Translations under genes and position numbers: made by a program
DNA from: Gnetum montanum
Taxonomy: Eukaryota > Streptophyta > Gnetopsida > Gnetales > Gnetaceae
Assembly: GCA_015680685.1 (NCBI GenBank)
Contig: MNCI01029550.1
Span: 509,290-573,289 of the forward strand
Direction of reading: 5' to 3'
Length of the DNA: 64,000 bases
The notes under the pieces: model-generated
Database searches by the model: none
What the model saw: only the letters and a program-made list of their open reading frames with translations
What the model was told of the DNA's origin: nothing
Part shown: positions 10,815 through 22,035 of the stretch, piece after piece
Layout of the letters: each line of letters begins with the position of its first letter
How positions within the stretch are numbered: position 1 is the stretch's first letter

Positions 10815-13130
10815 TAGGCATAGTAGATCTTCATGAAGTATACATTGTGAATGAATATAACACTTGAAACTATTGTCCCACTAAAACACAATGCAAATGA
10901 GATCAATATTAGGAGAAACTCCATGAAGCTACAAAGGGAAAACATTATACTAATCCCTAGTTCCTACTAAATCAAGATAACATTAAGGATCCTCCTATTG
11001 AAGGTTCTCAACATGAAGATTCTCCACATCCTAATACTAGTGACAAGGTTGTGAACCTGAACCTATGATCCACTATTCATAAATTGGGTTTAGAAAAAAG
11101 TAATAGTCAAGGTAGGGACTTAGGTAAGCATCATAATAGCAAGGGATCTAAGGATAGTAATTGTAATAAGTGTAAGACTGATGGTAGACACCACGATGGT
11201 GGTGGTGGTCCACCTTCCTTTCCATCCTCTTCATCTGATTCCAAACATTCCTCTTCATTTGATGATTCTCATGGAAGTTGCCATTGAAACAACCATGATG
11301 AAGGTTATCAACGAGACAACAATGACTGTGAAGGCCATCAAAATTGAAGGGATGGCCAAAACCATCATTAGTGTCATCAACAAAATGATGATGATAAACC
11401 TTTATTGATGACTCAAAGTATGCTCAACATTTTGGAGGTGTTGAAAATCCCAACCAGACATATGAATGATAGTTGGATCAAGTGGCTAGACATGAATAAT
11501 ATCTCAAGATTTGAGGGGGGATACAACTCTAATCCACAAATGCATCTATAAGCTTTTCATGATGCCTATGCCTTATAGAACATAGAAAATGAATGGCAAA
11601 AACTTAAGCTTTTCCCAAGGGCACTCATCAAGGAAGCTAAAAGCTAGTACCAATCCTTAGAGCTAGAATCCATTTGCAGATGGAGTAGCATGGTAGAGCT
11701 ATCTAATGACAAATATCAAACATACTCCAGAGTGTGTAATCTAAGAAGGCAAATCCAAGGTTGGAAATAAAGAGCATGTGAACCCTTGGATGACATCATG
11801 GGCTACTACTATTCACTCTTACACCGATGCTTTGGCCATGGTTATTCTCAAAGGAAACAACTTCATCACATCATAGATGGGCTTAGAGTAGAAACTAGAA
11901 GAACCCTTGGGGTGTATGCCCAAGGAAGATTATCTAAACTAAGAGCTCATCAGATCTAAAGACTAATTGAGTAGCTAGAAAAAGAAAAAGGTGAGCTACA
12001 AAAAAGGGAAAGTGCTAAAGAGTATAATAGGGACCCTTCCATTAGAAAACAAGAAGTCTAATTTTGTGACAAGGAGGAGTAACCACTTAATGAAGTAGTG
12101 AACAGAAAAACCTTACCCATCCAAAACTCTATTTCTGATATTTCGGCCAAGGTTGACAATTTATGGGAATTTTTAAATGAAAAATTTCAAACCACTTTAA
12201 AGATTGCTAAAGAATCCAAAGAGAAAAATAGTGATCATAGTCATAGGAGACAAAAAGAAGTTGAATGTGCCTACCAAAGAGGTAAGGGAAAAGCTGCTGC
12301 AATAGAGAAAATTATGGAGTCTAACTCTAATGATGAAACTAAATGTGACATTTTCCAATATGAACATCCAAAGGGATTCTATCCTATAGTGTCGAACTTA
12401 CAAGAGTCTAGAGTATATGTATTGAATCCTGTCCTAGCATGTAGGCAAGCTTCAAGGCTATTGCCTTAGCCTCAAGGCATTCCACCAATGGTAACAAGCA
12501 TACTACCTAGGTGGAATCCCTCCACAACCTATGAATAATAGCAATAGTGGTATCAACCACAATTGTGGGGAATGCCACCACCAAGGTAGCAGTACCCTAA
12601 TACGAAACTAGATCCATATAGGTATTATGTTCAGCAACTTGTCTCCCCTAGAAGTTTTGCAAGTCGTGCATCATTCCAACATCACTATTATCCTCAAGAG
12701 TACCATCAAATATATTCACCATCTACTCAAGGGGAAAACCCATATCCATATCCATATCATCCTCCAAATCCCTCTACACATACATTGCCACCTTCAACCC
12801 CATTACCTCTTGCTCCATCCATGCAGGGTGATATTTCTCCATAGCCGCAACAGTGAAATGCTACGAGGGCTATACACTCACAACCAATTTTTCAACCAAG
12901 TGGTCTAGACAATCAATTAAGAAAAATACCTTTCTTTTGACCCTAGCAATCCTCTCCACCCCTCACAACATAGTTTGGCTAATCACCCTACATCTCCATC
13001 ATCCTCATCCTTTACATCAAATACCTTTAAGTGTCCTTTAAACCAAGTGCTACCTCAAATCTACACTATAATGCTAACTCATGTTATTTCTGACTAGGTC
13101 AAGGCTGGCCATATTCCTATAAAAATATAT
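10815..13130 (+). pseudogene. Gag of element B (N-terminus missing)
   Basis: The same blocks as in A and C appear, mostly in one frame. A Ser/His/Asp-rich region runs through 11084-11287 and on. The capsid segment is MNNISRFEGGYNSNPQMHL-like (11490-11550), followed by NEWQKLKLFPRALIKEAKS. A TAG (11645-11647) stands where C and E have Trp. A helical stretch (12098-12240) reads SISDISAKVDNLWEFLNEKF. The knuckle relic CDIFQYEHPKGFY (about 12348-12386) has lost two cysteines. A Pro/Tyr/Gln-rich linker follows. The first several hundred bases of the gene and its start codon are absent. Confidence 0.8.
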
Positions 13131-13139
13131 GATCTAGGA

Positions 13140-14050
13140 ATTCCACTCATTTATCTATAGATTGCCAGACAAGAGCCATGCAAGTCTCTTCTTAATTCTA
13201 GTTCCAGAGTTAATCTCATCTTCCATGACATGTACAAGGCTTGAAACCTACCACCTCTCACGAAGAGCAACATTTGTCTAAAATTAGCAAATCAATCAAT
13301 TGTTTTCCTCTGGGATTAGTAGAGGACATTGTGACCATATTTTGTGGGTGGTCCTGTCCTACTTATTTTCTAGTGATCAAGGTGGACAACTGCAAAAGTG
13401 ACTTCCCCATCATCATGGAAAGGGCTTGGTTAAGCATGGTTGACACAGAAATGGGTATAAGGGATCTATCTATAAAAATATCCAAGGAAAATGAGCTAGG
13501 AAAAATTGAGAAGAAGCATATTCCATGCATCGCATACAACAACAATGGGTACAATTTTGTGCAAAATATTTGGTCAATTAAGAGTACATACAATAAGGAA
13601 TTCAATCAATGTGCATAAGAAATTAACATTCAAAGGTGTTTGTACACAACAGCCACAAAGTAGGAGGGCACCCAATGGCTGATAGCTAATTTAGATAGTA
13701 GCATACTATGCATAGAGCCAACTAAGAGCTTAACTTGTGCATATGTTGAAGGCATGAACAAAATTGAACAAGTTCATTTCCAACTCTCTAATGAAGATGA
13801 TGATACCTATTGGGGAGAGTTGGAAATCCCTGATCACTTCAAGCAGGAGCCCTTAGAACTAAAAACTTTACTAGTTAGAATGGAGTATGCATATTTAAAG
13901 AATGGTAAACTGGTCATAATTAATGCCAAACTTGATCCTGAACAAAAAGAAAATTTGTTGAAAATGGTGAATAAATAGTCAACAACCTTTTCTTGGTCAT
14001 ATATAGAGCTAACAGGAATCAATCCAAGGATATGCCAATATCGCATCTAC
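13140..14050 (+). pseudogene. protease and linker of element B
   Basis: The active-site segment reads EPCKSLLNSSSRVNLIF, so the catalytic Asp of LLDSG in C is Asn. Then come LGLVEDIVTIFCGWSCPTYF and DFPIIMERAWLSMVDTEMGI in one open frame (13241-13618). The linker NKIEQVHFQLSNEDDD and WGELEIPDHFKQEPLELK (13754-13978) leads to the RT in the same frame. Loss of the Asp would abolish polyprotein processing. Confidence 0.8.
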
Positions 14051-14089
14051 ATCAACCTGGCCATGAAGCATAGAAGGTAGCTACAAAGG

Positions 14090-14700
14090 TAGCTAAACCC
14101 CAAATTGAAGTGAATCATCAAAGGAAAAATTGCAGATAATGAGTGGGTTATTCCACTCATAATTGTACCAAAGAAAGGTGGAAATGATGGGTTTGCATTG
14201 ACTTTAGGCTATTGAATATGACAACATTTAAAGATAATTTTCCTTTGTCATTTGTGGATCAAGTATTAGACACCATATCTTGGCATTGTTATAATAGCTT
14301 CTTAGATAGTTATAGTGGCTATAACCAAATCCAAATTACACTAGAAGATTAGGCCAATACAACATTCATAAGTCCTTGGGGGACTTTTGCATATTGTAAG
14401 ATGTCATTTGGTCTGTGCAATGCCCCTGCAACATTTCAATGCTTGGTCCTTAGTATCTTTCAACAAAAAATTGGTAGTGTTGTTGAAGTCTTCATGGATG
14501 ACTTCTCCACCTATAGAGATACATTTGAGCAAGCCTTGGATCACCTAGAGCAAGTATTGAAGAGATGTGTTAAGACAAACTTACAGCTCAACTGGCAAAA
14601 GAGCCATCTCATGGTCCAAGAAGGCATTGTACTAGGGCAACGAATTTCATAGAAAGGAATTGAGGTAGATCCAAAAAAAAATAAGGGTCATCCAAGGAAT
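14090..14700 (+). pseudogene. reverse transcriptase of element B
   Basis: RT blocks are readable in order: IIVPKKGG, LLNMTTFKDNFPLSFVDQVL, YNQIQITLED, SPWGTFAY, MSFGLCNAPATFQCL and EVFMDDFSTYRDTFEQALDH (catalytic MDD about 14495-14505). The block LNWQKSHLMVQEGIVLGQRIS follows, then TAG for Gln. The RT frame differs by one from the protease frame, with the slip near 14180 beside the GGK segment. Otherwise the damage is nonsense codons. Confidence 0.85.
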
Positions 14701-14849
14701 AACACACTAACTAGAGACTATTAAAGATGTCCAATCATTCCTTGGACACATTGGTAAATATCAGTGATTCATAGAGAATTTCTCTAAGATCACAAAGTTA
14801 TTGGTAGAGCTTAAAAAGAAAGATGCATATTTCAACTAGACCAATGAAT

Positions 14850-15330
14850 GTGAACATGTATTCCAATAATTAAAGGAGAAACTCATAGAAACACCAATCC
14901 TAATAGCACCAAATTGGTCTAGACCCTTCCATATAATGATATATGCATCTAACTATGCCTTGGGAGCTATGCTCACATAGATGGATGATAAGAAACGTCC
15001 ATACTACATCCATTACATGAGTCAAAGCATTATGGGAGCATAGTTAAACTACACCACCACAGAGAAAGAACTAATGGTAGTGGTGTATGCTTTGGAAAAT
15101 TTTAGACACTATGTGCTTGGTTACAAAGTATTTTTGCATATAGACCACAGTGCAATTCGCTTCCTCATGAACAAGCTGACAATGAACCCTCATGTCATAT
15201 GGTGGATTGTGATCTTGTAGGAATTCAATCTCACTTTGGTAGATCAAAAAGGGATTGAGAATGTGGTTGCGAATCACCTCTCTCACTTAAGATGGGATAA
15301 TAAAGAGGAGGAGAGCCTGCTCTCTAATCA
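14850..15330 (+). pseudogene. RNase H of element B
   Basis: The segments IMIYASNYALGAMLT, ELMVVVYALENFRHYVLGYK, FLHIDHSAIRFLMNK and IENVVANHLSHL are readable. The first catalytic Asp (MIDAS in C) is Tyr. TAG replaces Gln in the LVIL-Q-EFN segment near 15218, as in A. The domain removes the RNA strand during reverse transcription in live relatives. Confidence 0.75.
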
Positions 15331-15399
15331 GTTTCTAGACAAACCCCTCTTTATAGAAGTAATAAGTGAATAAACACCTGAAAAAGCAATATGGTATAA

Positions 15400-16640
15400 T
15401 GGCATCCTCACATATCTTCTCACTCAAGAGATGCCACAGGACTTGGATTTTAAGAAGAAGCAAAAATTTCTTCATCAAGCTAAATACCTCATGGAAATCA
15501 ATGGACACCTTTACAAGGTATGTACCGATGGCCTAATCCACTAGTATGTCCCTAATGAAGATCAACTACACGTTCTCCAAGATTTTCACAAAGGACCTTG
15601 TGGATGCCACTATGTAGGAAGATGCATGGCCATAAAAATCCTGATGGTAGGATTCTATTGGCCTACAATCTTTAGGAATGTCCACTAGTTCATCAATTCT
15701 TATGAATGTTGCCAATGGGATAGGGGGATAACCGCTCTCATGGAAGGTCCTTAATAGTGGATCCAACCACTCGAACCTTTCAACATATGGGGCATTGACT
15801 TCATGGGTCCCATAACACCCATGTTCAATAGAAAGGCATATATTATAGTAGCAATTAACTATTGCATAAAATGGGCAAAAGAAATAGCCGTTATTGGTTG
15901 TACATCATCCACTACTACTAGATTCATACAAAAAAATATTGTGAATAGGTTTGGGGAACCATGTTCACTAATTTATGATAATGGAACTCATTTCACAAGT
16001 TCCACATTTAGAAAGTTAATGCAATGCTTAGGGATAGAACATAAATTCACAACACCTTACCATCCCCCAAGCCAATGGTCAAGCAAAGGTAACCAACTAG
16101 GAGATTACAAAAATACTAGCACGAACCATTAGCAAATATAAGAAGGATTGGAGTACAAAGCATAACGATGCTCTCTGGGCTTATTTTTCAACTTGGAAAT
16201 TTCCTATTAGCTATTCTTTCTATGAGTTAGTGTATGAAAAACTTCTAACACTCCCAATTCAATGTGAGCTCCATACACTCTCAACAGCCTATGAACTAAA
16301 TCTTAACCTAAGTTTAACATAGAAAGAAAGATTAATCAACTTAAACATGTTAGAAAAAAATTGATTAGTGGCCCTCTCCTTGAATGAGGTGAATAAAGCA
16401 TTCAGCAAGTAATGTCATGACCTTAGAATCAAGAAAGTAAAACTTTAACTAGGAGATAAGGTTCTCTACTGGAACCCCACACATGTACCCCAAAAGATAA
16501 AATTCCAAACATTGTGGAAGGGACCTTACATAATTGATCAAACCTTTTCCTCTAGGGCCATGTTAATCTACAAACCTGAATGCCCAAATAAAAAGTAGTT
16601 GGTCAACATCCAACAAGTAAAGCCTTTCCTAGAATCAAGG
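15400..16640 (+). pseudogene. integrase of element B
   Basis: The zinc-finger region HKGPCGCHYVGR and YECCQWD frames 15580-15720. The core shows VAINYCIKW (first Asp replaced by Asn) and LIYDNGTHFTSSTFRKLM. A 1-base slip near 16066 is followed by GQAKVTN, with Lys for the catalytic Glu as in A. The tail reads KVLYWNPTHVPQKIKFQTLW, then KAMLIYKPECPNKK and LVNIQQVKPFLE, ending at about 16640. No chromodomain is seen. Two of the three catalytic acids are lost. Confidence 0.85.
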
Positions 16641-16649
16641 TAGGCTAGT

Positions 16650-18898
16650 ACGACTACCGCCTCAATGGATGGACAACCACATTCTATTTTTTGAATTTCC
16701 TCTTTTCAACTTAGTCATAGGGGAGATGGTCATCCGTGCTGAAAATCAAATTGGCTTCTTAGTTTTTCTACTTTTTTTTTTCATGTTTTTGATTTTTACA
16801 AATTATTTATTTTATAAATTCTTCATTTTTCAAATTTTTCACCATCTTTAGTACCTTTGAACCTTCTTGACTATTTCACACTTTCTTATATACTTTACCT
16901 TGTTTGGTTTGATTTAAGTATGATATTTTCTTATTTTTGCTAATAAAATTTATTTATTGTCATAGGACATAGCATTGTTGTTGCTATTTACTAATGATGA
17001 TTTATGCTCAATGTGTGATTGTCGATGTCTAGTTTCTATTTTTAAACTCTAATGTCTGATGAATTTGACATGGTTTATTTTTCAAGGAACAGGCAGTGAG
17101 TCCACATCATCCGCCCATCCAATGAACTCTATGATTTTTCTTGTTCTCAAAATTTGAGATCCATTTCCATTAAAGAAACATTTAATCAATCGGTGATCTT
17201 GGTAGTTCTAGAAATAGGAAAGATCCAAAGGTTTGTAAAGGGTATGATTTCAAAGGGACTCAATACTCTTTGTACTCTTCTACTTGCTTGAGTGCTTGAG
17301 TGTGTTTCACAAACTTCTTACTATTTCATACCACCCACTAATAAGAAGTCAAATAACATTGCTGCATGGTGTAGTTCCCATTGAAAAAAAAAAACAAGAC
17401 AAAAAAAATGGGAATTCAAAGCACATCCCTTCAACATGAATAAGTCCTTGCATGGTGTAGTTTCCATTTCAAAAAGAAAAAAAAGAAAAAAAAAACAATG
17501 GAAATTCAAAGCACACCCCTTGGACAAATAAACCAACTACAAGCATTGGTTATGGGACTTGAGAAACATGCACCTATGCTTGAAGGTCCACTCTAACTAA
17601 GGCCCTCTCTCTCACCTCTCTCTCTCACTTTCTACTTCTCTTTTCCTCTCTTTGTGGGATGGTGGTTCTTTTGTGAAAGAACTCTTGTGTCTCGAGTGAG
17701 TGGATTGATCTTAGAGTGGTGATGCAAAGTCACTAAAAGTAGCTGGTTTTGGTCTAGAATAAGGACGGAACTTCTTGGATCATTTTAACCACAAATTCCA
17801 TAAGGGACTTATTATGACCTCAATTTGGAACTCCATTCCACCTTCTCTATCATCCATCCATGCTAGCATAACTCACCTCACTATCAGGTTCCATGTTATG
17901 TTCTATGTCTTGGTTTGATGTGTTAGGATTCTTGAGTAGATTCTTTTGGGTTGGTCCTTAACTTGTCATGATCATTAAATCGACTATGGGGTCCACAAAC
18001 CCCTTAGTTGAGGTTATGAAAGGGTAAAAATGGCATGATCCTACTATGGGGAGGATACACTTGCATAGCTCTTGGCTTGATTTGTTAAGGTTCCTTACCT
18101 TTGACATCACTACAATCCTATCTTTCACATATTCCATTGAGTATTCCAATCAGTGCTCCTTGATCTTTCATTTCATTCATCCACTAAATCAATTTTCTCA
18201 ATTTTTCCCAAATTTATGAGCTTTAGCACCCTCTTCTCATATTTTCATACTATTTTTGGTCTTTTAAGCTTTCATTTAACACTAGTTTCACTCAAAAACT
18301 CTTCATATTTTGCAAGTTTGACTATGGTGGTCAACAATTGCATTATTAAGGCCCCATTGATGTAGCAACCCTAGTCGATGAGGCCCAATCAACTAGGCTT
18401 TGTAGACGTAGCACAAAAACCCAATATAGACCACTAAATACTATGCAATTTTTTTACCATTTTCTCATAACACAAGGGGAGTTCTTAAAGTTTTTGAGAG
18501 AGACCAAAACCTTCCAGAGTTCATAACTTCCCAACCATTTGTCCAAATCACTCTATTTTTTGATCTTACGCTTACCAAAGGTAAGATCTTTATCATGGGG
18601 GCCATGAACATTAAGGTTTCTAATTAAAAATTGATGAAATTTTTTGGAAATTTTTCTAACTCCCTAAAGGGTTAATAACTTTAAAAACATATAAACATTA
18701 ACTTTTTCAATAGTTAACCCTTCCAACAACGTTCAAAATGATTTATTAATGATAATACATAAATAGCTGATAATTGGATTAATTAAATTAGCCATAATCA
18801 CAACTTAGCCAAGTGTAACTATCCTTAAGAGATAAGGTATCCTAGTTGTTTTAAGGTTACACAATGATTGTTAATCCATGGTCTTATTGTGATTACAG
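16650..18898 (+). other. 3' non-coding region of element B with two A-rich hairpins
   Basis: This stretch is conserved with the post-pol regions of A and C, so it belongs to the family and not to the host. It contains two tandem units with TGCATGGTGTAG and TTCAAAGCACA, each enclosing an A-rich loop. The stems TTCCCATT/AATGGGAA (17375-17382, 17407-17414) and TTTCCATT/AATGGAAA (17461-17468, 17497-17504) pair perfectly. No long reading frame is seen. It lies just upstream of the extra gene at 18899 and could contain its promoter or splice acceptor, but this is not shown. Confidence 0.65.
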
Positions 18899-20764
18899 AT
18901 GACACCAAAATAGAAACATCTGTAGAAAGATGAACCCTCACAACCATGAGAGAAGTGGCCTAGAGCTGGAAGGGGCTAGCAAGAACAAGGCCAAGAACTA
19001 CTTAAGGCAACCCATGCAATGGGACCTCTATGTGAGAAGTCCAAAGTGGAATATGTCTAATAGATTCCAAAAGAAGAAGTGCCAATTCAACAATCACAAC
19101 AGGAAAAAGTGCTATACTAGACATATGGTAGAAGTGGTCGTTGACCATGTAGTAGAAGCATTGACTGCACCCATGATGTCTATACTAGACATATCTACAC
19201 TTCAAGATGTGTAGATGTTTGTAGGCATGGTTAGCAAAAAATAGAACATAGCCTAGCAAGAAAGTTGCTGGAACAATTGGTAGGAACCAAGCAATCGACT
19301 TTGGATATCTTTGACCTTTTGGAGAACATCATCACAACCCAGTTGAAGCTACTAAATGCAAGGGCTAGATGTGTTATTTTGGAGGGGCAACTAGAAATGG
19401 ACCAAGAGCAAAATCAATGCTTGAACGTAGAGGTTTTTGAACTTTATGCCTAACTTGTAGATTAAGTAATCCTTAGCCTAGCAATGACAAGGGATAAAGC
19501 TATCAAATAGCTTCAAGAATGATTCTAGAAGGCTGAGGAGGAGGCAGTGATGGCCATCTTTAAATAGTTCATAGTAGAAGTTGAAATGTACTCAATCCAA
19601 AAGAACTTGAATGCCTGACTTGTAGATTAAGTAATCATTAGCCTAGCAATGACAAGGGATGAAGCTATCAAATAGCTTCAAGAATGATTCTAAAAGGCTA
19701 AGGAGAAGGCAGTGATGGCCATCTTTAAATAGTTCATAGTAGAAGTTGAAATGTACTCAATCCAAAAGAACTTGAATCAAATGCACCAAGAAAATAAAGC
19801 ATTGACCACGTAGAATCATCACTTGCAAAATGTTGATGCTCAGAAAAATAAAATACAAGAATTCATTCATCAACAATAGGAGCAACTTGCTAGGATAAAT
19901 ACTAAATTGAGGAAATTGGCTACAAAAAATTGTAATATATCATTGAAGGAGGTATGCACCTTGCATCAAAAGTTTGCCATCGAGACTGTCACCTAGAAGA
20001 ATGAAGCTCTCAAATTTGAGAAATTGAAAAATCATTACAAGGATTAGGTTGCCTTGCAGAAAGAAGTAAAGGCAAAAATGGATGAAGCCCTCTAGCAACT
20101 CCAACAAGGAAGAGAAGTGTAGTAACCCATCATTGATGGGATCAATGCCTACGACAAAGTGAAGATCTACTTAAAGGAGTTGCAGATTGAGGAAATGCTA
20201 GAGTATATGAAGCTGGCCAATCTCTGTTATGTAAACCTAGCAATGTTGACTATCATATGGCCACAATCGAAGCTAGAAAAATAAGTGGCTAGCTTAGATC
20301 TACTATACAAGGTCAAATTCAAGCACCACAAAGACACCAAGTAGAAGCTTGAGACCAAAAATGCTAAACTTAAAGTCCTCAAAGGATGATTCAGAGATTA
20401 ATGATTTATCATTGAGAACCTATCCAAATGGATGAATGACTTCCAGGAGCTAAAGAACATAGTCAGGTTGTTCGACATTGAATGCAAATAGTTCATTGCT
20501 TAGTTCATCAATGCAAAGGATTTGTTTCTAGCAATCACATGTCCTTGGGATGTGCCCATTCCAACCCACATTGGGAAAGCTATGTAGATGGTGCATGATC
20601 CCAAGAGTAAGGATGAGAAAATGAAAGCACTACTAGATGCTTTCCATGTCCTACCTAAAGTTTCAATGGTATTAAGATAGCCATAGCCACCTCAACCACC
20701 TGTGTGTGAAGCCAATGAAGGTCCCTCAAAGCCTTAGGAACCACCATCGCCTGGAACTATTTGA
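18899..20764 (+). pseudogene. extra post-pol gene of element B: long coiled-coil protein, 622-codon frame with about 40 stops
   Basis: From the ATG at 18899 (MTPK) to the TGA at 20762-20764 the reading frame never shifts over 622 codons, yet about 40 codons are nonsense. Most are TAG, with some TAA and TGA. Nearly all sit where Gln, Arg or Trp fits, as expected from C-to-T decay of CAG, CAA, CGA or TGG. The protein would start with a polar, Gln/Lys-rich region. A long heptad-like region (about 19250-20130) follows, with segments such as LLEQLVGTKQSTLDIFDLLE, IQKNLNQMHQENKALTT and LRKLATKNCNISLKEV. Then come KDLFLAITCPWDVPIP, SKDEKMKALLDAFHVLPKV and a Pro-rich tail ending PPSPGTI. A 165-bp internal duplication adds 55 codons. 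The family is unknown to me. The place is that of env-like genes, but I see no signal peptide or transmembrane segment. D keeps its C-terminus (36080-36407). Confidence 0.7.
19448..19777 (+). repeat. 165-bp in-frame tandem duplication in the extra gene of B
   Basis: Units 19448-19612 and 19613-19777 differ at only a few positions and are exactly 55 codons long. Both carry nonsense codons at the same places (the D-stop-V, K-stop-L, E-stop-F, F-stop-K and K-stop-F positions). So the duplication most likely happened after much of the decay. Confidence 0.85.
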
Positions 20765-21006
20765 TCTTCTTCAACAAGCTTCACACCATCAAGGAAAGTG
20801 CTATCAAATTTTTAAAAAATTGAGTCATCGTGTTCAATTTTGTGTTCTGAACACGACTATTTTCTTGTAATGTGTTGATCTATACACTCAAGCATTCCAT
20901 TTTTTGTCAAGTCAATCAATTGGTTTTTTTTTTTATTGAAGAAAAGTTAGTCAATAATTCCATACCTTTCCAATTTTGTAAAAGAACTCAAGGATGAATT
21001 TTCATT

Positions 21007-21020
21007 CAATCATGGGGGTA
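21007..21020 (+). promoter_or_regulatory. polypurine tract of element B
   Basis: CAATCATGGGGGTA lies immediately before the LTR start TGATAAG. A has CAATTGTGGGGGTA at the same place and D has TAGTTATGGAGGTA. This is the expected plus-strand primer site. Confidence 0.7.
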
Positions 21021-21924
21021 TGATAAGTTGCATTCTTGACCTCATCGTCTAGGCCTTATTGACAAGGCCTAGTTGATGCATCATATCATGTGTCGATGTG
21101 GCCCTGTCAACATAGTGTCTGTAGTTGGCTATAAATACATGCATGTAGCCACATTTATGACAAGTAGAGATTGTAGTTGTAGTAGAGCTATGACATTTTT
21201 TCCATTTGAAAGTTTGAATTTTTTCTGAGTGCTTGCAATAGGAGTCATTGAGTGTACAGATCTTTATTCGAGCATTGTTGTACTTGAGCACGATAGTGTG
21301 TGCAATAATAAAGATGAGATTTCTGATAAACCTTGTAGCACTTTGGATAGATTAGCTATTTCATTTATGCAATTTCTATTTTCAATTATTTATTAAATAT
21401 TTTCAATTAGTTATTAAATATTTTCTAGTTATTACATTAATGAGATAATTAAAAGAGATAGATTACACACATAAGTATGACCACTTCAAGCGTAACACGT
21501 ATTTGCTTGGTAATCCCAACAGTGTTATTGCTTGGTACACCCAGTAGCATAGTGCTTGGTCACCTAGCAACAAATATGTGGGTTTAGGACATGTACAAAA
21601 AGTGGGATCAGATGCTTATGTTAGGATTAGTTAAATACTAGTTAATTAGTTAATTTAGTTTAGTTAATAAAATTCCTTCTATCTACATTTTGAGTGCTAA
21701 ACTATAAAACACAAAATGATAAAAACTAAATACCTTAGTTACACTTAACCATACCAATGAATGTCACAAGTGTAATTGGGAAGATAATGATTGACCTTAG
21801 GGCTAGATTCACTTCCTAAAGGACTAATGCACCAAAAATGATAAAGTCTAGAAAATTTGACCGGATCGCACATGAACGCTTTGTGATTTGTATGGTTTGG
21901 TGTAGGGGTACCTCATCGCTCATC
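21021..21924 (+). repeat. 3' LTR of element B
   Basis: Begins TGATAAGTTG, ends CATCGCTCATCA, 904 bp. TATAAATA is at 21130-21137. U3 contains the B/D/F type of motif cluster (CATCGTCTAGG, GTCGATGTGG). It is followed directly by the integrase tail of A, which shows it is the outer right end of B. Confidence 0.9.
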
Positions 21925-22035
21925 AGAAACTTTTCTTTTTGGGGCCATGATGACCTACAAACCTGAGAGCCTAGAAAATAAATAGCTAGTCAACATCCAA
22001 CAAATCAAACCTTTCTATGAGCATAAGCTAGCTAA
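21925..22035 (+). pseudogene. integrase of element A, part 2 (C-terminus)
   Basis: Immediately right of the LTR of B, the sequence continues as the end of an integrase: GAMMTYKPESLENK, a TAG, and LVNIQQIKPFYEH. This matches the integrase tail of C (GAMMIYKPESPDKKLLVNIQ) and of B (about 16550-16640), with no primer site between LTR and coding sequence. So it belongs to the host element A and not to B. Confidence 0.85.

Larger units (their letters stand above)
10815..21924 (+). mobile_element. element B: gypsy copy nested in A, 5'-truncated, with extra 3' gene
   Basis: B runs in the same direction as A and interrupts the A integrase. Its left end starts inside gag, at a stretch similar to codons 30-50 of the Gag of A and C. 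There is no 5' LTR, primer site or gag start. Its right end is a complete LTR (21021-21924) directly followed by the rest of the A integrase. Flanks GAAGC (10810-10814) and GAAAC (21925-21929) could be an imperfect target duplication. That would need a later deletion ending exactly at the LTR border, so it may be chance. Its post-pol region is about 4.4 kb compared with about 2 kb in A and C, because of the reading frame at 18899-20764. Confidence 0.85.

Noticed and set aside
17321-17536. 71-codon minus-strand frame
   Set aside because: It arises from the two poly-A loop repeats read backwards (Phe-rich) and has no coding character.
18899-20764. Reading TAG as a sense codon (recoding) to explain the frame full of stops
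   Set aside because: Plant nuclear genes use the standard code, TAA and TGA occur among the stops as well, and the same C-to-T pattern affects A and B gag-pol, where C has the ordinary sense codons. Decay is the simpler explanation.
10810-21929. GAAGC/GAAAC as a true target-site duplication of element B
   Set aside because: It matches 4 of 5 bases, but B lacks its 5' LTR, so a duplication directly beside a gag fragment would need a deletion ending exactly at the LTR border. I keep it only as a possibility.
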